Origin: Nonomuraea sp. MG754425
GTDB lineage: Bacteria; Actinomycetota; Actinomycetes; Streptosporangiales; Streptosporangiaceae
Length of the DNA stretch: 49,759 bases
Assembly (NCBI RefSeq): GCF_021699195.1
Contig: NZ_SSXE01000053.1
Location: forward strand, 1-49,759
Direction: 5' to 3'
Shown here in pieces: positions 8,187-16,619 of this stretch. Both the position numbers and the translations under genes were made by a program. Each line of letters begins with the position of its first letter. Position 1 is the stretch's first letter. Below the pieces are notes generated by a model, which had not been told where the DNA came from, ran no database searches, and saw nothing but the letters and a program-made list of their open reading frames with translations.

Positions 8187-8187
8187 G

Positions 8188-9579
8188 TCAGGCGACCTCG
8201 GCGAGTTTCGGTGTACGGGGGAAGGCGAGCACGAGCAGGAAGATCAGGGCGTTCGCGGCGACGCCGGCCATCAGGCCCGTCACCCCGTAGGGCTCGTCGA
8301 GGACCCAGGTCCACACGGCCGTGACCAGGGCGCCGCCGACGATCGCGGCCAGGGCGGCGGGCTTGGACCGGGCGCCGAACAGCACGGCCGCCAGCAGCGG
8401 GATGATCACGGTGGGGGCCCAGAGCGCGTAGCTGTACAGGAGGGCGTCCACGATCGACGGGACGCTGACCGCGAACACGGTGGCGGCGGCCCCCACGACG
8501 AGGCTGAGCGCGCGCTCCAGCCAGAGCCGCCGCCCGGCGGTCAGCCCGGGGTTGACGAAGGGCTGGTAGATGTCCTTGACGAACACGACGGCGGTCGAGT
8601 TCAGGTAGGAGCTGGCCGTGGACATCACCACCGCCAGCAGGGCCGCGACGACGAGCCCGACGATGCCCACCGGCACCAGGTTCATCACCACGGTGGGCAG
8701 CGCCAGGTCGGGCTTGACGTCCGGGAACAGCGCCAGCGCCACGACCCCGATGCTGGCCGTCACGAAGAAGAACCCGAACGCGAAGATGCCGGAGATCACG
8801 AACCCCTTGCGGGCGTGCGCCGAGTCCGGCGTCGAGAACGTGCGCTGCGTGTACGGCGGGACCAGCGTCTCGCCCAGCAGGAACGCCAGGAAGATGCCGA
8901 GGAACGCGGTCAGGCTGTAGTCGCCGAGGAAGCTGGTGTGCAGGTCGGGGATGCGGGCCAGCAGGGCGTCCGCGCCGCCCGCCCGGTTCACCCCGATGAT
9001 CAGGGTCACGGGCAGGAACACGCCCAGGAAGACGAACTGCAGCATGTCGGTCTGGATGACCGCCCACGCGCCGCCGAACGTCGAGTAGAGGATCACCACC
9101 CCCATCCCGACCAGGATCGACGGGACGGTGGGCAGGTCGATGGTGGCGTTCACGACGGTGCCGATCGCCAGCGCCTGCGCGCCGAGGATGCCCGCGCACA
9201 ACGCCAGCGACAACACCCCGGTCAGTAACCGGGCGGCCCGGCCGTAGTGGTGCTCCATCACGTCGCCCACCGTGTGCGCCCCCGGGTACCGTTTCAGGCG
9301 CGGCGCCACGAACGCCCCCACCAGCAGCGTCTGGATGGCGAAGGCGAAGAAGGCGAACATGTAGACGTAGCCGTCCTGGAAGACCGTGCCGGCGTTGCCC
9401 AGCGACGCCCCGCCGCCGAGGAACGACGCGGCCAGGCTGCCGAAGAAGACCGGCCAGATGATGCGGTTCCCGGCCACCGCGAAGTCGTCGGGCGTCCTGA
9501 TCCGCCGCATGGTCTGAACCCCGATGATGATCAATGCCGCGAAGTAGACCGCGAGCATGGCCCAGTCCAGTGCCGCCAT
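8188..9579 (-). CDS. Sodium:solute symporter (SSS/SLC5 family)
   Basis: A 463-residue integral membrane protein with about 13 helices. It begins MAALDWAMLAVYFAALIIIG and has the SSS features FAVAGNRIIWPVFFGSL and FLGGGASLG in the first helices and the family signature around GGAWAVIQTDMLQF. Relatives take up proline, pantothenate, sugars or organic acids with sodium. The frame is open further upstream, but the ATG at 9579 has an excellent GAGGAGG ribosome-binding site. It is first in an operon with the 42-residue protein, the FAD oxidase and the binding protein, and is divergent from a PucR-type activator. Confidence 0.92.
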   Translation of the reverse strand: MAALDWAMLAVYFAALIIIGVQTMRRIRTPDDFAVAGNRIIWPVFFGSLAASFLGGGASLGNAGTVFQDGYVYMFAFFAFAIQTLLVGAFVAPRLKRYPGAHTVGDVMEHHYGRAARLLTGVLSLALCAGILGAQALAIGTVVNATIDLPTVPSILVGMGVVILYSTFGGAWAVIQTDMLQFVFLGVFLPVTLIIGVNRAGGADALLARIPDLHTSFLGDYSLTAFLGIFLAFLLGETLVPPYTQRTFSTPDSAHARKGFVISGIFAFGFFFVTASIGVVALALFPDVKPDLALPTVVMNLVPVGIVGLVVAALLAVVMSTASSYLNSTAVVFVKDIYQPFVNPGLTAGRRLWLERALSLVVGAAATVFAVSVPSIVDALLYSYALWAPTVIIPLLAAVLFGARSKPAALAAIVGGALVTAVWTWVLDEPYGVTGLMAGVAANALIFLLVLAFPRTPKLAEVA

Positions 9580-9638
9580 GGGCTGCCTCCTCGAGAAATG
9601 TTGCCCGAAACGGTAGGCGCGGCCCGGTGCGGCGTCAC

Positions 9639-9653
9639 CGTACGATTCGTACG
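9639..9653. promoter_or_regulatory. Palindrome between the symporter operon and the PucR gene
   Basis: CGTACGATTCGTACG is a near-perfect inverted repeat in the divergent gap. Part of it (GATTCGTAC) recurs at 9687-9695, overlapping the likely PucR start. It is a candidate binding site for the PucR/CdaR-type protein. Confidence 0.5.
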
Positions 9654-9695
9654 ACCCTCTTGCCGCGGTATATGGGCGTGTTGTGTGATTCGTAC

Positions 9696-10763
9696 ATGCT
9701 CGCCCCATCGCTGGCTCAGGAGATCGCGAGCGACACCAGCGCGGTCATCGGCTTCAACGTGCTCATCACCGACGAGCGCGGCATCGTGATCGGCAGCGGC
9801 GACGCGCGGCGGGTGGGCACCTTCCACGAGGCGTCCGTCGAGGTGCTGCGCACCCGCCGCGCCGCCTGGCACACCTCGGCGCAGGCGCACGAGCTGCGCG
9901 GGGTGCGGCCGGGCATCACGCTGCCGCTGGTGGTGGCGGGCGACGCGGTCGGCACGGTGGGCATCACCGGCTCCCCGTCCCGGGTGCGCCGGTTCGGGCT
10001 GGTCGTGCGCAGGCAGACCGAGATCCTGCTCAAGGAGTCGGTGGCGCTGCGCTCCGGGCTGCTGCGCGAGCGGGCGACGGAGGAGCTGTGCCGCGACCTG
10101 GCCGCGTTCGACCCGGACGTGGTCGAGGCCGAGCACCTGCTGTCGCGGGCCCGCGAGCTGGGCTACGAGCTGGCCACGGCCCGGGTGGCGCTGCTGGTGG
10201 CGGCCCCCGGCGCGCGGCCGAGGGCGCTGCACGAGGTCTTCGACGATCCGCAGGACATCGTCGCCGCGCTCGGCTCGGGCCGGTTCGTGGTGCTGCGCCG
10301 GCACCCGGTCGCGGGCCCGATCCCCGTGCCGGAAGGCGCGCTGATCGGCGTCGGCGGGGTCGCCGGATCGGTGCCCGAGCTGCGCGACTCCTACCACGAC
10401 GCGGCCGACGCGCTCCGGCTCGGCCGCCTGGTCGCGCCCGCCGCGCCCGTCCACCTGATCGACGACCTGCGGGTGCACCAGGCACTCTCGGCGGCGGGCG
10501 GCCGGGCGCGGGCCCGCCTGCGGGACGGCGCCCTGGGCGGGCTGCGCGCGGAACGGGACTGGCCGGTGCTCCGGGAGACGATCATCGCCTGGTGCGAGCA
10601 CGGCTTCAACCTGGTCCAAGCCGCCGAGGCGCTGCACATCCACCGCAACACGCTGGTCTACCGGCTGGCCAAGGTGGACGACGGGCTGCGGGAGCGTCCG
10701 CAGTCCCTCTACCTGGCCTGCGTCGCCGACCTCATCGACGGACCGGCCGCCCGCCCCGGCTGA
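9696..10763 (+). CDS. CdaR/PucR-type transcriptional activator
   Basis: A 355-residue regulator. The N-terminal sugar-diacid-recognition domain is clear (LAPSLAQEIASDTSAVIGFN, ITDERGIVIGSGDARRVGTFHEAS), and the C-terminal PucR HTH reads NLVQAAEALHIHRNTLVYRLAKV. CdaR proteins activate genes for uptake and breakdown of their ligand, here most likely the divergent symporter/oxidase operon. The start at 9696 fits the family N-terminus; an in-frame ATG at 9672 would add eight residues. A TATATG motif at 9669-9674 could be the -10 box. No ribosome-binding site is evident. Confidence 0.88.
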   Translation: MLAPSLAQEIASDTSAVIGFNVLITDERGIVIGSGDARRVGTFHEASVEVLRTRRAAWHTSAQAHELRGVRPGITLPLVVAGDAVGTVGITGSPSRVRRFGLVVRRQTEILLKESVALRSGLLRERATEELCRDLAAFDPDVVEAEHLLSRARELGYELATARVALLVAAPGARPRALHEVFDDPQDIVAALGSGRFVVLRRHPVAGPIPVPEGALIGVGGVAGSVPELRDSYHDAADALRLGRLVAPAAPVHLIDDLRVHQALSAAGGRARARLRDGALGGLRAERDWPVLRETIIAWCEHGFNLVQAAEALHIHRNTLVYRLAKVDDGLRERPQSLYLACVADLIDGPAARPG

Positions 10764-10837
10764 CCGGCCCCGCCGCTTCGCCTGGCCCGTCCGCTGGGAC
10801 CGGCTCGACCTCGTCCCGGACGGCGTCGGCGCTGACA

Positions 10838-10863
10838 GCACCGCCGCGCCGGACCGGCGGTGC
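10838..10863 (+). terminator. Hairpin after the PucR gene
   Basis: Nine-base arms (GCACCGCCG and CGGCGGTGC) with an 8-base loop, 75 bases beyond the PucR stop. No T-tract follows. Confidence 0.5.
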
Positions 10864-10968
10864 GTGTCATGCGGCCAGGGCGATCGGCGTGTCGGGACGG
10901 CGTGCGGCATCGCGTTCGGAGATGGTCGTACCGATCGGGCGTTCGGTGACATCTTCAGGGGGTTGACC

Positions 10969-11841
10969 ATGGTGGCCGTGCATCATCGTTTCACGGGCGT
11001 ACAGGGCCGGCAGTTGTTCTACCGCGAGGCCGGACCCGCCGACGCCCCGCACGTCGTGCTCCTGCACGGCTTTCCGACCAGCTCGTTCATGTTCCGCGGC
11101 CTCGTGCCCGCGCTGGCCGGCCGCTACCACGTGATCGCCCCCGACCACCTCGGCTTCGGCCTCTCGGACGCGCCGCCCGCCGACGAGTTCGACTACACCT
11201 TCGACGCGCTCGCCGACCTGACCGCCGCCCTGCTCGACAGGCTCGGCATCACCCGTTACGCCATGTATGTCCAGGACTACGGCGCCCCGATCGGCTGGCG
11301 GCTCGCGCTGAACGACCCGCACGCCGTCACCGCGATCATCAGCCAGAACGGCAACGCCTACGAGGCCGGTTTCGTCGACGCGTTCTGGCAGGTCGTCCGC
11401 GACTACCAGCGGGAGCGGACCCCGGAGACCGAGAAGGCGGTCCGCCAGGCGCTCACCCTGGACGCGATCAGGTGGCAGTACCTCACCGGCGTGCCCGACC
11501 CGACCCTGGTCAGCCCCGAGACCTGGTACCACGACCACGCCCTGGTCTCCCGTCCCGGCAACGACCGCGTGCAGCTCGACCTGTTCCTCGACTACGCCAC
11601 CAACCTGCCGCTCTATCCCCGCCTGCACGAGTACCTGCGCGCGCACCGGCCGCCGCTGCTGGCGGTGTGGGGCAAGGGCGACGAGATCTTCGCCCCCGCC
11701 GGAGCGCGGGCGTTCGCGGACGACCTGCCCGACGCGCGCGTCCATCTCCTCGACGGGGGCCACTTCCTGCTGGAAAGCGCCCTCGACGAGGTCGCCGCAC
11801 TCGTCCTGGACTTCCTCGACGATCAGCCTGACCTGCGCTGA
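10969..11841 (+). CDS. Alpha/beta hydrolase with Asp nucleophile (epoxide-hydrolase/dehalogenase-like)
   Basis: A 290-residue alpha/beta hydrolase. The oxyanion motif LLHGFPTSS sits at 31-39. The nucleophile elbow MYVQDYGAPIG puts Asp at about 103. The acid is probably D238 (WGKGDEIF) and the His H265 (LDGGHFLLE). An Asp nucleophile is the mark of epoxide hydrolases and haloalkane or haloacetate dehalogenases. The residue after it is Tyr, not the halide-binding Trp of haloalkane dehalogenases, so substrate class stays open. The ATG is preceded by CAGGGGG. The gene stands alone between the PucR gene and a convergent TetR gene. Confidence 0.85.
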   Translation: MVAVHHRFTGVQGRQLFYREAGPADAPHVVLLHGFPTSSFMFRGLVPALAGRYHVIAPDHLGFGLSDAPPADEFDYTFDALADLTAALLDRLGITRYAMYVQDYGAPIGWRLALNDPHAVTAIISQNGNAYEAGFVDAFWQVVRDYQRERTPETEKAVRQALTLDAIRWQYLTGVPDPTLVSPETWYHDHALVSRPGNDRVQLDLFLDYATNLPLYPRLHEYLRAHRPPLLAVWGKGDEIFAPAGARAFADDLPDARVHLLDGGHFLLESALDEVAALVLDFLDDQPDLR

Positions 11842-11931
11842 CGCGCGACGGGCCGATCCGGGCCCGCTCCCAGGACGCCGACGCGCTCGGCGCCGGTCAT
11901 CCGGGCCGCGCCGGGCTGAGCGCGCTCCGGT

Positions 11932-12528
11932 TCAGGGGCGCGGGGCGGTGAGCAGGGCGAGGGCGGTGGCGCGCAGGTCGGCCACCGCCGCGACGGCCGC
12001 GCGGTCGTCGAAGGAGGGCTCGTCGAGCCGCTGCTCGACGTCGGCCAGAACCATGATCACGTGCAGGACGAAGACGCGCAGGCGTTCCTCCGCCAGTCCA
12101 GGCAGGCACCGCAGGAGCAGCTCGACCAGCTCGTCGAAGCCGGGATGGTGGTCGCCGGAGTAGGGCCAGGACCGGTAGCTGCCCGACAGCACGTACCGGC
12201 TGCTGAAGCGCAGGTACCAGCTCGTGCCGCGGTTGGCCAGGACGTGCTCGGACAGGGGCGCCGCGTACGCCTCGACCAGGGCGGGCAGATCGCCCTCCAG
12301 ACCGCGGGCGCGCAGGCCGGCGAGCAGCTCGCGGCGGCGCAGGTTGAGCGGGGTCATCCGGTACGCGTACAGGGCGTCGATCAGGCCGGTCTTGTCCCCG
12401 AAGTGGTACTGCACGGCCGAATGGTTGCGCTGGCCGGCCGCCACGGCGATCTCACGCAGGGACACCCCGAAGCCGCGTTCGGCGAAGAGCCGTTCGGCGG
12501 CGAGGAGGATCTTCTCTTTCACCCGCAT
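11932..12528 (-). CDS. TetR-family repressor of the BASS/sulfatase operon
   Basis: A 198-residue TetR protein: KEKILLAAERLFAERGFGV, HTH VSLREIAVAAGQRNHSAVQYHF, then GDKTGLIDALY and a helical effector domain rich in aromatics (SWYLRFSSRYVLSGSYRSW). It is divergent from the BASS transporter/sulfatase pair, and the gap holds a 19-bp inverted repeat, so it probably represses that operon. The ligand may be the imported organosulfate or its product (inference). Confidence 0.9.
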   Translation of the reverse strand: MRVKEKILLAAERLFAERGFGVSLREIAVAAGQRNHSAVQYHFGDKTGLIDALYAYRMTPLNLRRRELLAGLRARGLEGDLPALVEAYAAPLSEHVLANRGTSWYLRFSSRYVLSGSYRSWPYSGDHHPGFDELVELLLRCLPGLAEERLRVFVLHVIMVLADVEQRLDEPSFDDRAAVAAVADLRATALALLTAPRP

Positions 12529-12569
12529 TGTTGTCTTTCCCTACCTGGTAACCATAGTATTGCGGTCGA

Positions 12570-12588
12570 TTAAGACGACCTGTCTTAA
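12570..12588. promoter_or_regulatory. Candidate TetR operator before the BASS/sulfatase operon
   Basis: A 19-bp inverted repeat with arms TTAAGAC and GTCTTAA and a 5-bp spacer GACCT. It lies between the divergent genes, 41 bases upstream of the TetR start and 28 bases before the leader ORF. Confidence 0.65.
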
Positions 12589-12616
12589 CTTGTGCCATCG
12601 TAGTGAGGAGAATCCG

Positions 12617-12649
12617 GTGATCTCGCTCGACGAGGGGAGCGGCGGGTGA
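12617..12649 (+). CDS. Possible 10-codon leader peptide
   Basis: GTG at 12617 opens a frame MISLDEGSGG ending TGA at 12647-12649. It has a better ribosome-binding site (GAGGAG, 7 bases before) than most genes here, and its stop overlaps the GTG of the transporter gene in a GTGA. This looks like a device for coupling translation into the transporter gene. It could also be a chance frame. Confidence 0.4.
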   Translation: MISLDEGSGG

Positions 12650-13629
12650 ACGCGGCCATGCTGTCCGTCGTCGCGGTCCTGATGCTCGGGCTGGGGCTCG
12701 GCCTGACGGTCGCGGACTTCCGCCGGGTCCGCCGGTACCGGTGGACCGTCGCCGCCGCGCTCGGCTGCCAGTTACTCGTGCTGCCGCTGGTCTGCTTCGC
12801 CATCGTCCGCCTGCTCGGGCTGCCGCCCGCGCCCGCCGCCGGGATGATGCTGGTCGCCGCGGCCCCCGGCGGGCCGCTCGCCGGGGTGTACGCGAAGCTG
12901 TTCGGCGGCGACGTGGCGTTCAACCTGACGCTCACCGCGGTCAACTCCGTCCTGTCGGTGTTCACCCTGACGGCGATCACCAACCTGTCGCTGGCCTACT
13001 TCCTGCCCGACCGGCAGGGCGTCGGGCTGCACGGCGTGGAGATCGTGCAGGTGTTCGCGGCCGTGCTGGTGCCCATCGCGGCCGGCATGGCGGTCAAGGC
13101 GCGCTGGGGCCGGTTCGCCGAGCGCGCCGAGCGGGTCTTCCGGGTGCTGTCCGGGCTCGCCCTGGCCGGTCTCGTCGCGGCCGGGTTCGCCGGCAACCTC
13201 GCCCCGCTCGTCGAGAACCTCACGACGGTCTTCCCCGCCGTCGTCCTGTTCGCGCTGGCCAGCCTCACGGCCGGGTACGGGGCGGGGCGGCTCACCCGCG
13301 CCGGGCGCGGGCCGTCCATCGCGGCCGGCATGGAGGTCGGCTTCCACAACGCCGCGCTGGCCCTCACCCTGGCGCTGAGCCTGGGCAGCGACCTCGCCCT
13401 GGCCGTCCCCGCCGGCATCTACGGCCTCACCATCATGATCGTCGCGGCCGGCTTCGGCCTGCTGCTCCACCGCGTCCTCGCCCCGCGCGCCGACGATGAC
13501 GCGACCGCCGACGAGACCGCCGACGAGATCGCCGACACGACCGCCGACACGACCGATGACGTGACCGATGGCGGGGCCGCTCCGCCGGTCGCGAACCGAC
13601 TCCACCGACCCCCGGGAGCCCCCTCATGA
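12646..13629 (+). CDS. Bile acid:sodium symporter family (BASS) transporter
   Basis: A 327-residue protein with about 9-10 helices. It has the BASS features AAPGGPLAGVYAKLFGGDVAFNLTLTAVNS (read in two parts) in the N-terminal half and the related MEVGFHNAALALTLA in the C-terminal half, which form the crossed discontinuous helices of this fold. BASS proteins import bile acids, steroid sulfates or other organic anions with sodium. The GTG at 12646 follows a GGGGAG site. Residue 43 is encoded by TTA (12772-12774), so translation may need the rare bldA-type tRNA. The last 45 residues are a low-complexity tail with DETA/DTTA repeats. The stop overlaps the sulfatase start (ATGA). Confidence 0.88.
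   Translation: MNAAMLSVVAVLMLGLGLGLTVADFRRVRRYRWTVAAALGCQLLVLPLVCFAIVRLLGLPPAPAAGMMLVAAAPGGPLAGVYAKLFGGDVAFNLTLTAVNSVLSVFTLTAITNLSLAYFLPDRQGVGLHGVEIVQVFAAVLVPIAAGMAVKARWGRFAERAERVFRVLSGLALAGLVAAGFAGNLAPLVENLTTVFPAVVLFALASLTAGYGAGRLTRAGRGPSIAAGMEVGFHNAALALTLALSLGSDLALAVPAGIYGLTIMIVAAGFGLLLHRVLAPRADDDATADETADEIADTTADTTDDVTDGGAAPPVANRLHRPPGAPS
13498..13569 (+). repeat. Six 12-bp in-frame repeats in the BASS gene tail
   Basis: Units of the form GAC-NNG-AYC-GMY repeat six times in frame, encoding DATA, DETA, DEIA, DTTA, DTTD and DVTD. The result is an acidic Thr-rich cytoplasmic tail. Copy number could vary between strains. Confidence 0.8.
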
Positions 13630-15872
13630 CCGCCGCCGAACCGATCTTCCGCCCGGCCGCCCGCCCTCCGGCCGGCGCGCCGAACGTCCTGGCCATCATC
13701 CTGGACGACACCGGCTTCGCCCAGCTCGGCTGCTACGGCTCCGGCATCGCCACCCCGCACATCGACCGCCTGGCCGCCGGCGGCCTGCGCTACAACCGCT
13801 TCCACGTGACGGCGCTGTGCTCGCCGTCGCGGGCCGCGTTCCTGACCGGGCGCAACCACCATGCCGTCGGCATGGGTTTCCTCGCCGACATCCCGCTGAA
13901 CCACCACGGGTACACCGCCCGCATCCCGCGCTCGGCCGCCACCCTGCCGCGTATCCTGCGCGAGCACGGCTACGCCACCCTGGCCGTGGGCAAGTGGCAC
14001 CTCACGCCGCGCTACGAGCGCTCGGCGGCCGGCCCGTTCACCCACTGGCCGCTCGGCCTCGGCTTCGAGCGCTACTACGGCTTCCTCCAGGGCGACGCCA
14101 ACCACTACGCGCCCAACCTGGTCGAGGACAACCACCACGTGGACCCGCCCGCCACCCCGGAGGAGGGCTACCACCTCACCGAGGACCTGATCGACCGCGC
14201 CATCGGCTACCTCGACGACCTCGACCAGGCCGCGCCCGGCAAACCCTTCTTCCTCTACCTCGGGCTCGGGGCCACGCACTCCCCGCACCACGTGACGCCC
14301 GAATGGGCCGAACCGTATCGCGGCCGGTTCGACCACGGCTGGGACGCCTGGCGGGAGGAGATCTTCCAGCGGCAGCTCGCGACGGGCGTCGTCCCGCCGG
14401 GCACCACCCTGACGCCGCGCCCGGCCTGGGTGCCCGCCTGGGACGACCTCGACGCCGACCGCCGCCGCATGTACGCCCGCCAGCAGGAGGTCTTCGCCGG
14501 CTTCCTCACCCACACCGACGCCCAGATCGGCCGCCTGCTGGATCATCTGGAGCGGATCGGCAGCCTCGACGACACCATCGTGGTGCTGCTGTCCGACAAC
14601 GGGGCCAGCGCCGAGGGCGGCGTCGAGGGCAGCGTCAACGAGCACCGCTTCTCCGCCGGCGTGCGCGAGTCGCTGCGCGACAACCTCGCCCGCTACGACG
14701 ACTGGGGCGGCCCCCGCACCTACAACCACTACGCGTGGGGCTGGGCGTGGGCCGGCAACACCCCGTTCCACCTGTGGAAGCGCTACACCTGGCTGGGCGG
14801 CACCCGCACCCCGCTCATCGTGCACTGGCCCGCCGGCATCAGCGCCCGCGGCGCGGTCCGCGACCAGGTCGTGCACGTCAACGACCTGTTCCCGACGCTC
14901 CTGGACGCCGCCGGCATCACCGCCCCCGACGTCGTGGACGGCATCGAGCAGCAGCCGATCGACGGGGCCGGCTTCCGCGCCACCTTCGACGACCCCGCCG
15001 CCCCCGCCCCGCGCGACACCCAGTACTTCGAGATGCTGGGCTCCCGCTCCCTGATCCACGGCCGCTGGAAGGTCACCACCGACCACCTGTCCGCGGGCAT
15101 CCTCGACGAGGACGAGCTGCTCACTGGCAGCCGCGACTTCGACGGCGACCACTGGGCGCTGTTCGACCTGGCCGCCGACTTCGCCGAGGCCACGGACGTC
15201 TCCGCCGAGCATCCCGAGGTCGTCGCCGAGCTGCGGCGGCTGTGGGACGAGGAGGCCGCGCGCAACCACGTCCTGCCGCTGCTCGACAACCTCGTGGACC
15301 GCTTCGGCGCGCTCATCGGCCCGGTCTGGCCCACGGGCGGCGACCGCACCTTCCGTCCCGGGACCGCGCCGGTCTGCGACGAGTCGGTGCCCATGCTCTT
15401 CGGCGGCTTCCGCATCACCGCCGAGGCCGACGTGGCCGCCGACGCCGACGGCGTCCTGTGCGCTCTCGGCGACTGGCACGGCGGCTTCGCCCTGCACGTC
15501 ACCGGGGGACGCCTGGTCTTCAGTTTCGCCCGTCCGGAAGGGCCGCTGGAGGTCGTCGGCGACCGTCCCGTGCCGCCCGGCCGGCAGGTCCTGGGCGTCG
15601 CGCACACCACCGGCCCGGACGGCTCCGCCTTCCACCTGCTGCACGGCGACACCGTGGTGGGGACGCTCACCTTCGACGGCCACCTGCCGCTGGCGCTCCA
15701 GCACGGCGGCGCGGGCCTGCGCCTGGGCCACGACGCGGGGCTGCCCGTGTCCGAGCGCTACCGCGTCCCGGCCCGCTGGAACGGCGAGCTGTTCTCCGTC
15801 CGCGTCCGGACCCCGGGCCTCGCCCTGCCCGATCCCGTCGCCGAGCTGCGCACGGCGCTGCACGCCGACTGA
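13626..15872 (+). CDS. Arylsulfatase-family type I sulfatase (cytosolic)
   Basis: A 748-residue sulfatase. Metal ligands D27-D28 are in IILDDTG, and the formylglycine site is C65-S-P-S-R69 (cysteine type, modified by an FGE enzyme not present in this window). KWHL and the LSDNGASAEGG metal segment follow. A further 200 residues at the C-terminus form a beta-rich domain. Sulfatases hydrolyse sulfate esters. There is no signal peptide, so the enzyme should act in the cytosol on a substrate brought in by the coupled BASS importer. The ATG overlaps the transporter stop. Confidence 0.93.
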   Translation: MTAAEPIFRPAARPPAGAPNVLAIILDDTGFAQLGCYGSGIATPHIDRLAAGGLRYNRFHVTALCSPSRAAFLTGRNHHAVGMGFLADIPLNHHGYTARIPRSAATLPRILREHGYATLAVGKWHLTPRYERSAAGPFTHWPLGLGFERYYGFLQGDANHYAPNLVEDNHHVDPPATPEEGYHLTEDLIDRAIGYLDDLDQAAPGKPFFLYLGLGATHSPHHVTPEWAEPYRGRFDHGWDAWREEIFQRQLATGVVPPGTTLTPRPAWVPAWDDLDADRRRMYARQQEVFAGFLTHTDAQIGRLLDHLERIGSLDDTIVVLLSDNGASAEGGVEGSVNEHRFSAGVRESLRDNLARYDDWGGPRTYNHYAWGWAWAGNTPFHLWKRYTWLGGTRTPLIVHWPAGISARGAVRDQVVHVNDLFPTLLDAAGITAPDVVDGIEQQPIDGAGFRATFDDPAAPAPRDTQYFEMLGSRSLIHGRWKVTTDHLSAGILDEDELLTGSRDFDGDHWALFDLAADFAEATDVSAEHPEVVAELRRLWDEEAARNHVLPLLDNLVDRFGALIGPVWPTGGDRTFRPGTAPVCDESVPMLFGGFRITAEADVAADADGVLCALGDWHGGFALHVTGGRLVFSFARPEGPLEVVGDRPVPPGRQVLGVAHTTGPDGSAFHLLHGDTVVGTLTFDGHLPLALQHGGAGLRLGHDAGLPVSERYRVPARWNGELFSVRVRTPGLALPDPVAELRTALHAD

Positions 15873-15873
15873 T

Positions 15874-16566
15874 TCACGCGGGCGGGCGGGTGAGTTTGGC
15901 GGCCACGGCGTCGAGGATCCAGTCCAGGCCGGTCGCGAAGGACGTCTCGGCGTCCACCTCGTCGCCGTCGTGCACGAACCTGGCCAGCGCGGGGAAGCGG
16001 CCGGTGGCCAGCATCCTGGTCACGTGCGGGCCGGAGGCGCGCTGCCAGTCGCGTTCGGACAGGCCGGTGGCGCGCTCGGCCCGCAGGTTCGCGACCTCGC
16101 GCCGGATCGCGCCGGTGACGTAGGCGCCGACGGTCTCCACGGCGCGCATGACGGTGCCGAGGTCGGCGAGGCCGTCGAGGGCGGCCAGCGTCGCCTCGGT
16201 CACGGCCAGGGCGTTGGGGCCCAGCGCCGGACGGCCGCCGAGCAGGTCGGCCAGCCATTCGTGACGGAGGACGGCCCGCCTGGTGCGGTGGGCGTTCAGG
16301 CGCAGCGCCTCCCGCCAGTCGCCGGGCGGCTCCTCGGGCAGGATTTCGGCGTGGACCTCGTCCACCATGAGGTCGAACAGCTCCTCCTTGGTGGAGAGGT
16401 AGCCGTAGAGCCGCATCGGGCCGACGTCCAGCCGGGCGGCGACCTTGCGCAACGACACCTCGTCGAGCCCGCCCTCGTCGGCCAGTGCGATGGCGGCGGC
16501 GACGATCCGCTCCCGGTCGAGCGGCAGGGGGCGAGTCGGCGGCTCCGGCCGGTCCCACACAGTCAT
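15874..16566 (-). CDS. TetR-family repressor (TetR class, C-terminal domain type 1)
   Basis: A 230-residue regulator: LDRERIVAAAIALADEGGL, HTH VSLRKVAARLDVGPMRLYGYL, then STKEELFDLMVDEV. The spacing and MRLYGYLSTKEEL resemble the TetR(A)-like group. It is divergent from a FAD monooxygenase, and the gap is only 53 bases with an 11-bp palindrome inside both promoters. TACGAT lies 6 bases before its ATG, so it is probably leaderless. Its stop and the sulfatase stop are separated by one base (convergent). Confidence 0.9.
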   Translation of the reverse strand: MTVWDRPEPPTRPLPLDRERIVAAAIALADEGGLDEVSLRKVAARLDVGPMRLYGYLSTKEELFDLMVDEVHAEILPEEPPGDWREALRLNAHRTRRAVLRHEWLADLLGGRPALGPNALAVTEATLAALDGLADLGTVMRAVETVGAYVTGAIRREVANLRAERATGLSERDWQRASGPHVTRMLATGRFPALARFVHDGDEVDAETSFATGLDWILDAVAAKLTRPPA

Positions 16567-16582
16567 GGGTACATCGTACTGT

Positions 16583-16611
16583 TGCGATACACTGTATTTC
16601 TCATTTACACT
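16583..16611 (+). promoter_or_regulatory. Promoter of the FAD monooxygenase gene
   Basis: TTGCGA at 16583-16588, a 17-bp spacer and TACACT at 16606-16611. The ATG at 16620 is 8 bases beyond the -10 box and there is no ribosome-binding site, so the mRNA is probably leaderless. The operator 16587-16597 sits over the -35 end and spacer. Confidence 0.6.
16587..16597. promoter_or_regulatory. TetR operator, perfect 11-bp palindrome
   Basis: ATACACTGTAT lies within the spacer of the rightward promoter and just upstream of the TACGAT -10 box of the leftward tetR gene. One bound repressor dimer could block both. Confidence 0.65.
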
Positions 16612-16619
16612 GCATCGAC

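Noticed and set aside
10969..11841. Naming the hydrolase a haloalkane dehalogenase
   Set aside because: The Trp that follows the nucleophile in those enzymes is Tyr here, so only the broader Asp-nucleophile hydrolase class is supported.
13419..15863. Minus-strand open frame of 814 codons opposite the sulfatase
   Set aside because: It is a by-product of G/C-rich third positions. The protein is Gly/Val/Arg-rich without domains, while the plus strand encodes a clear sulfatase.
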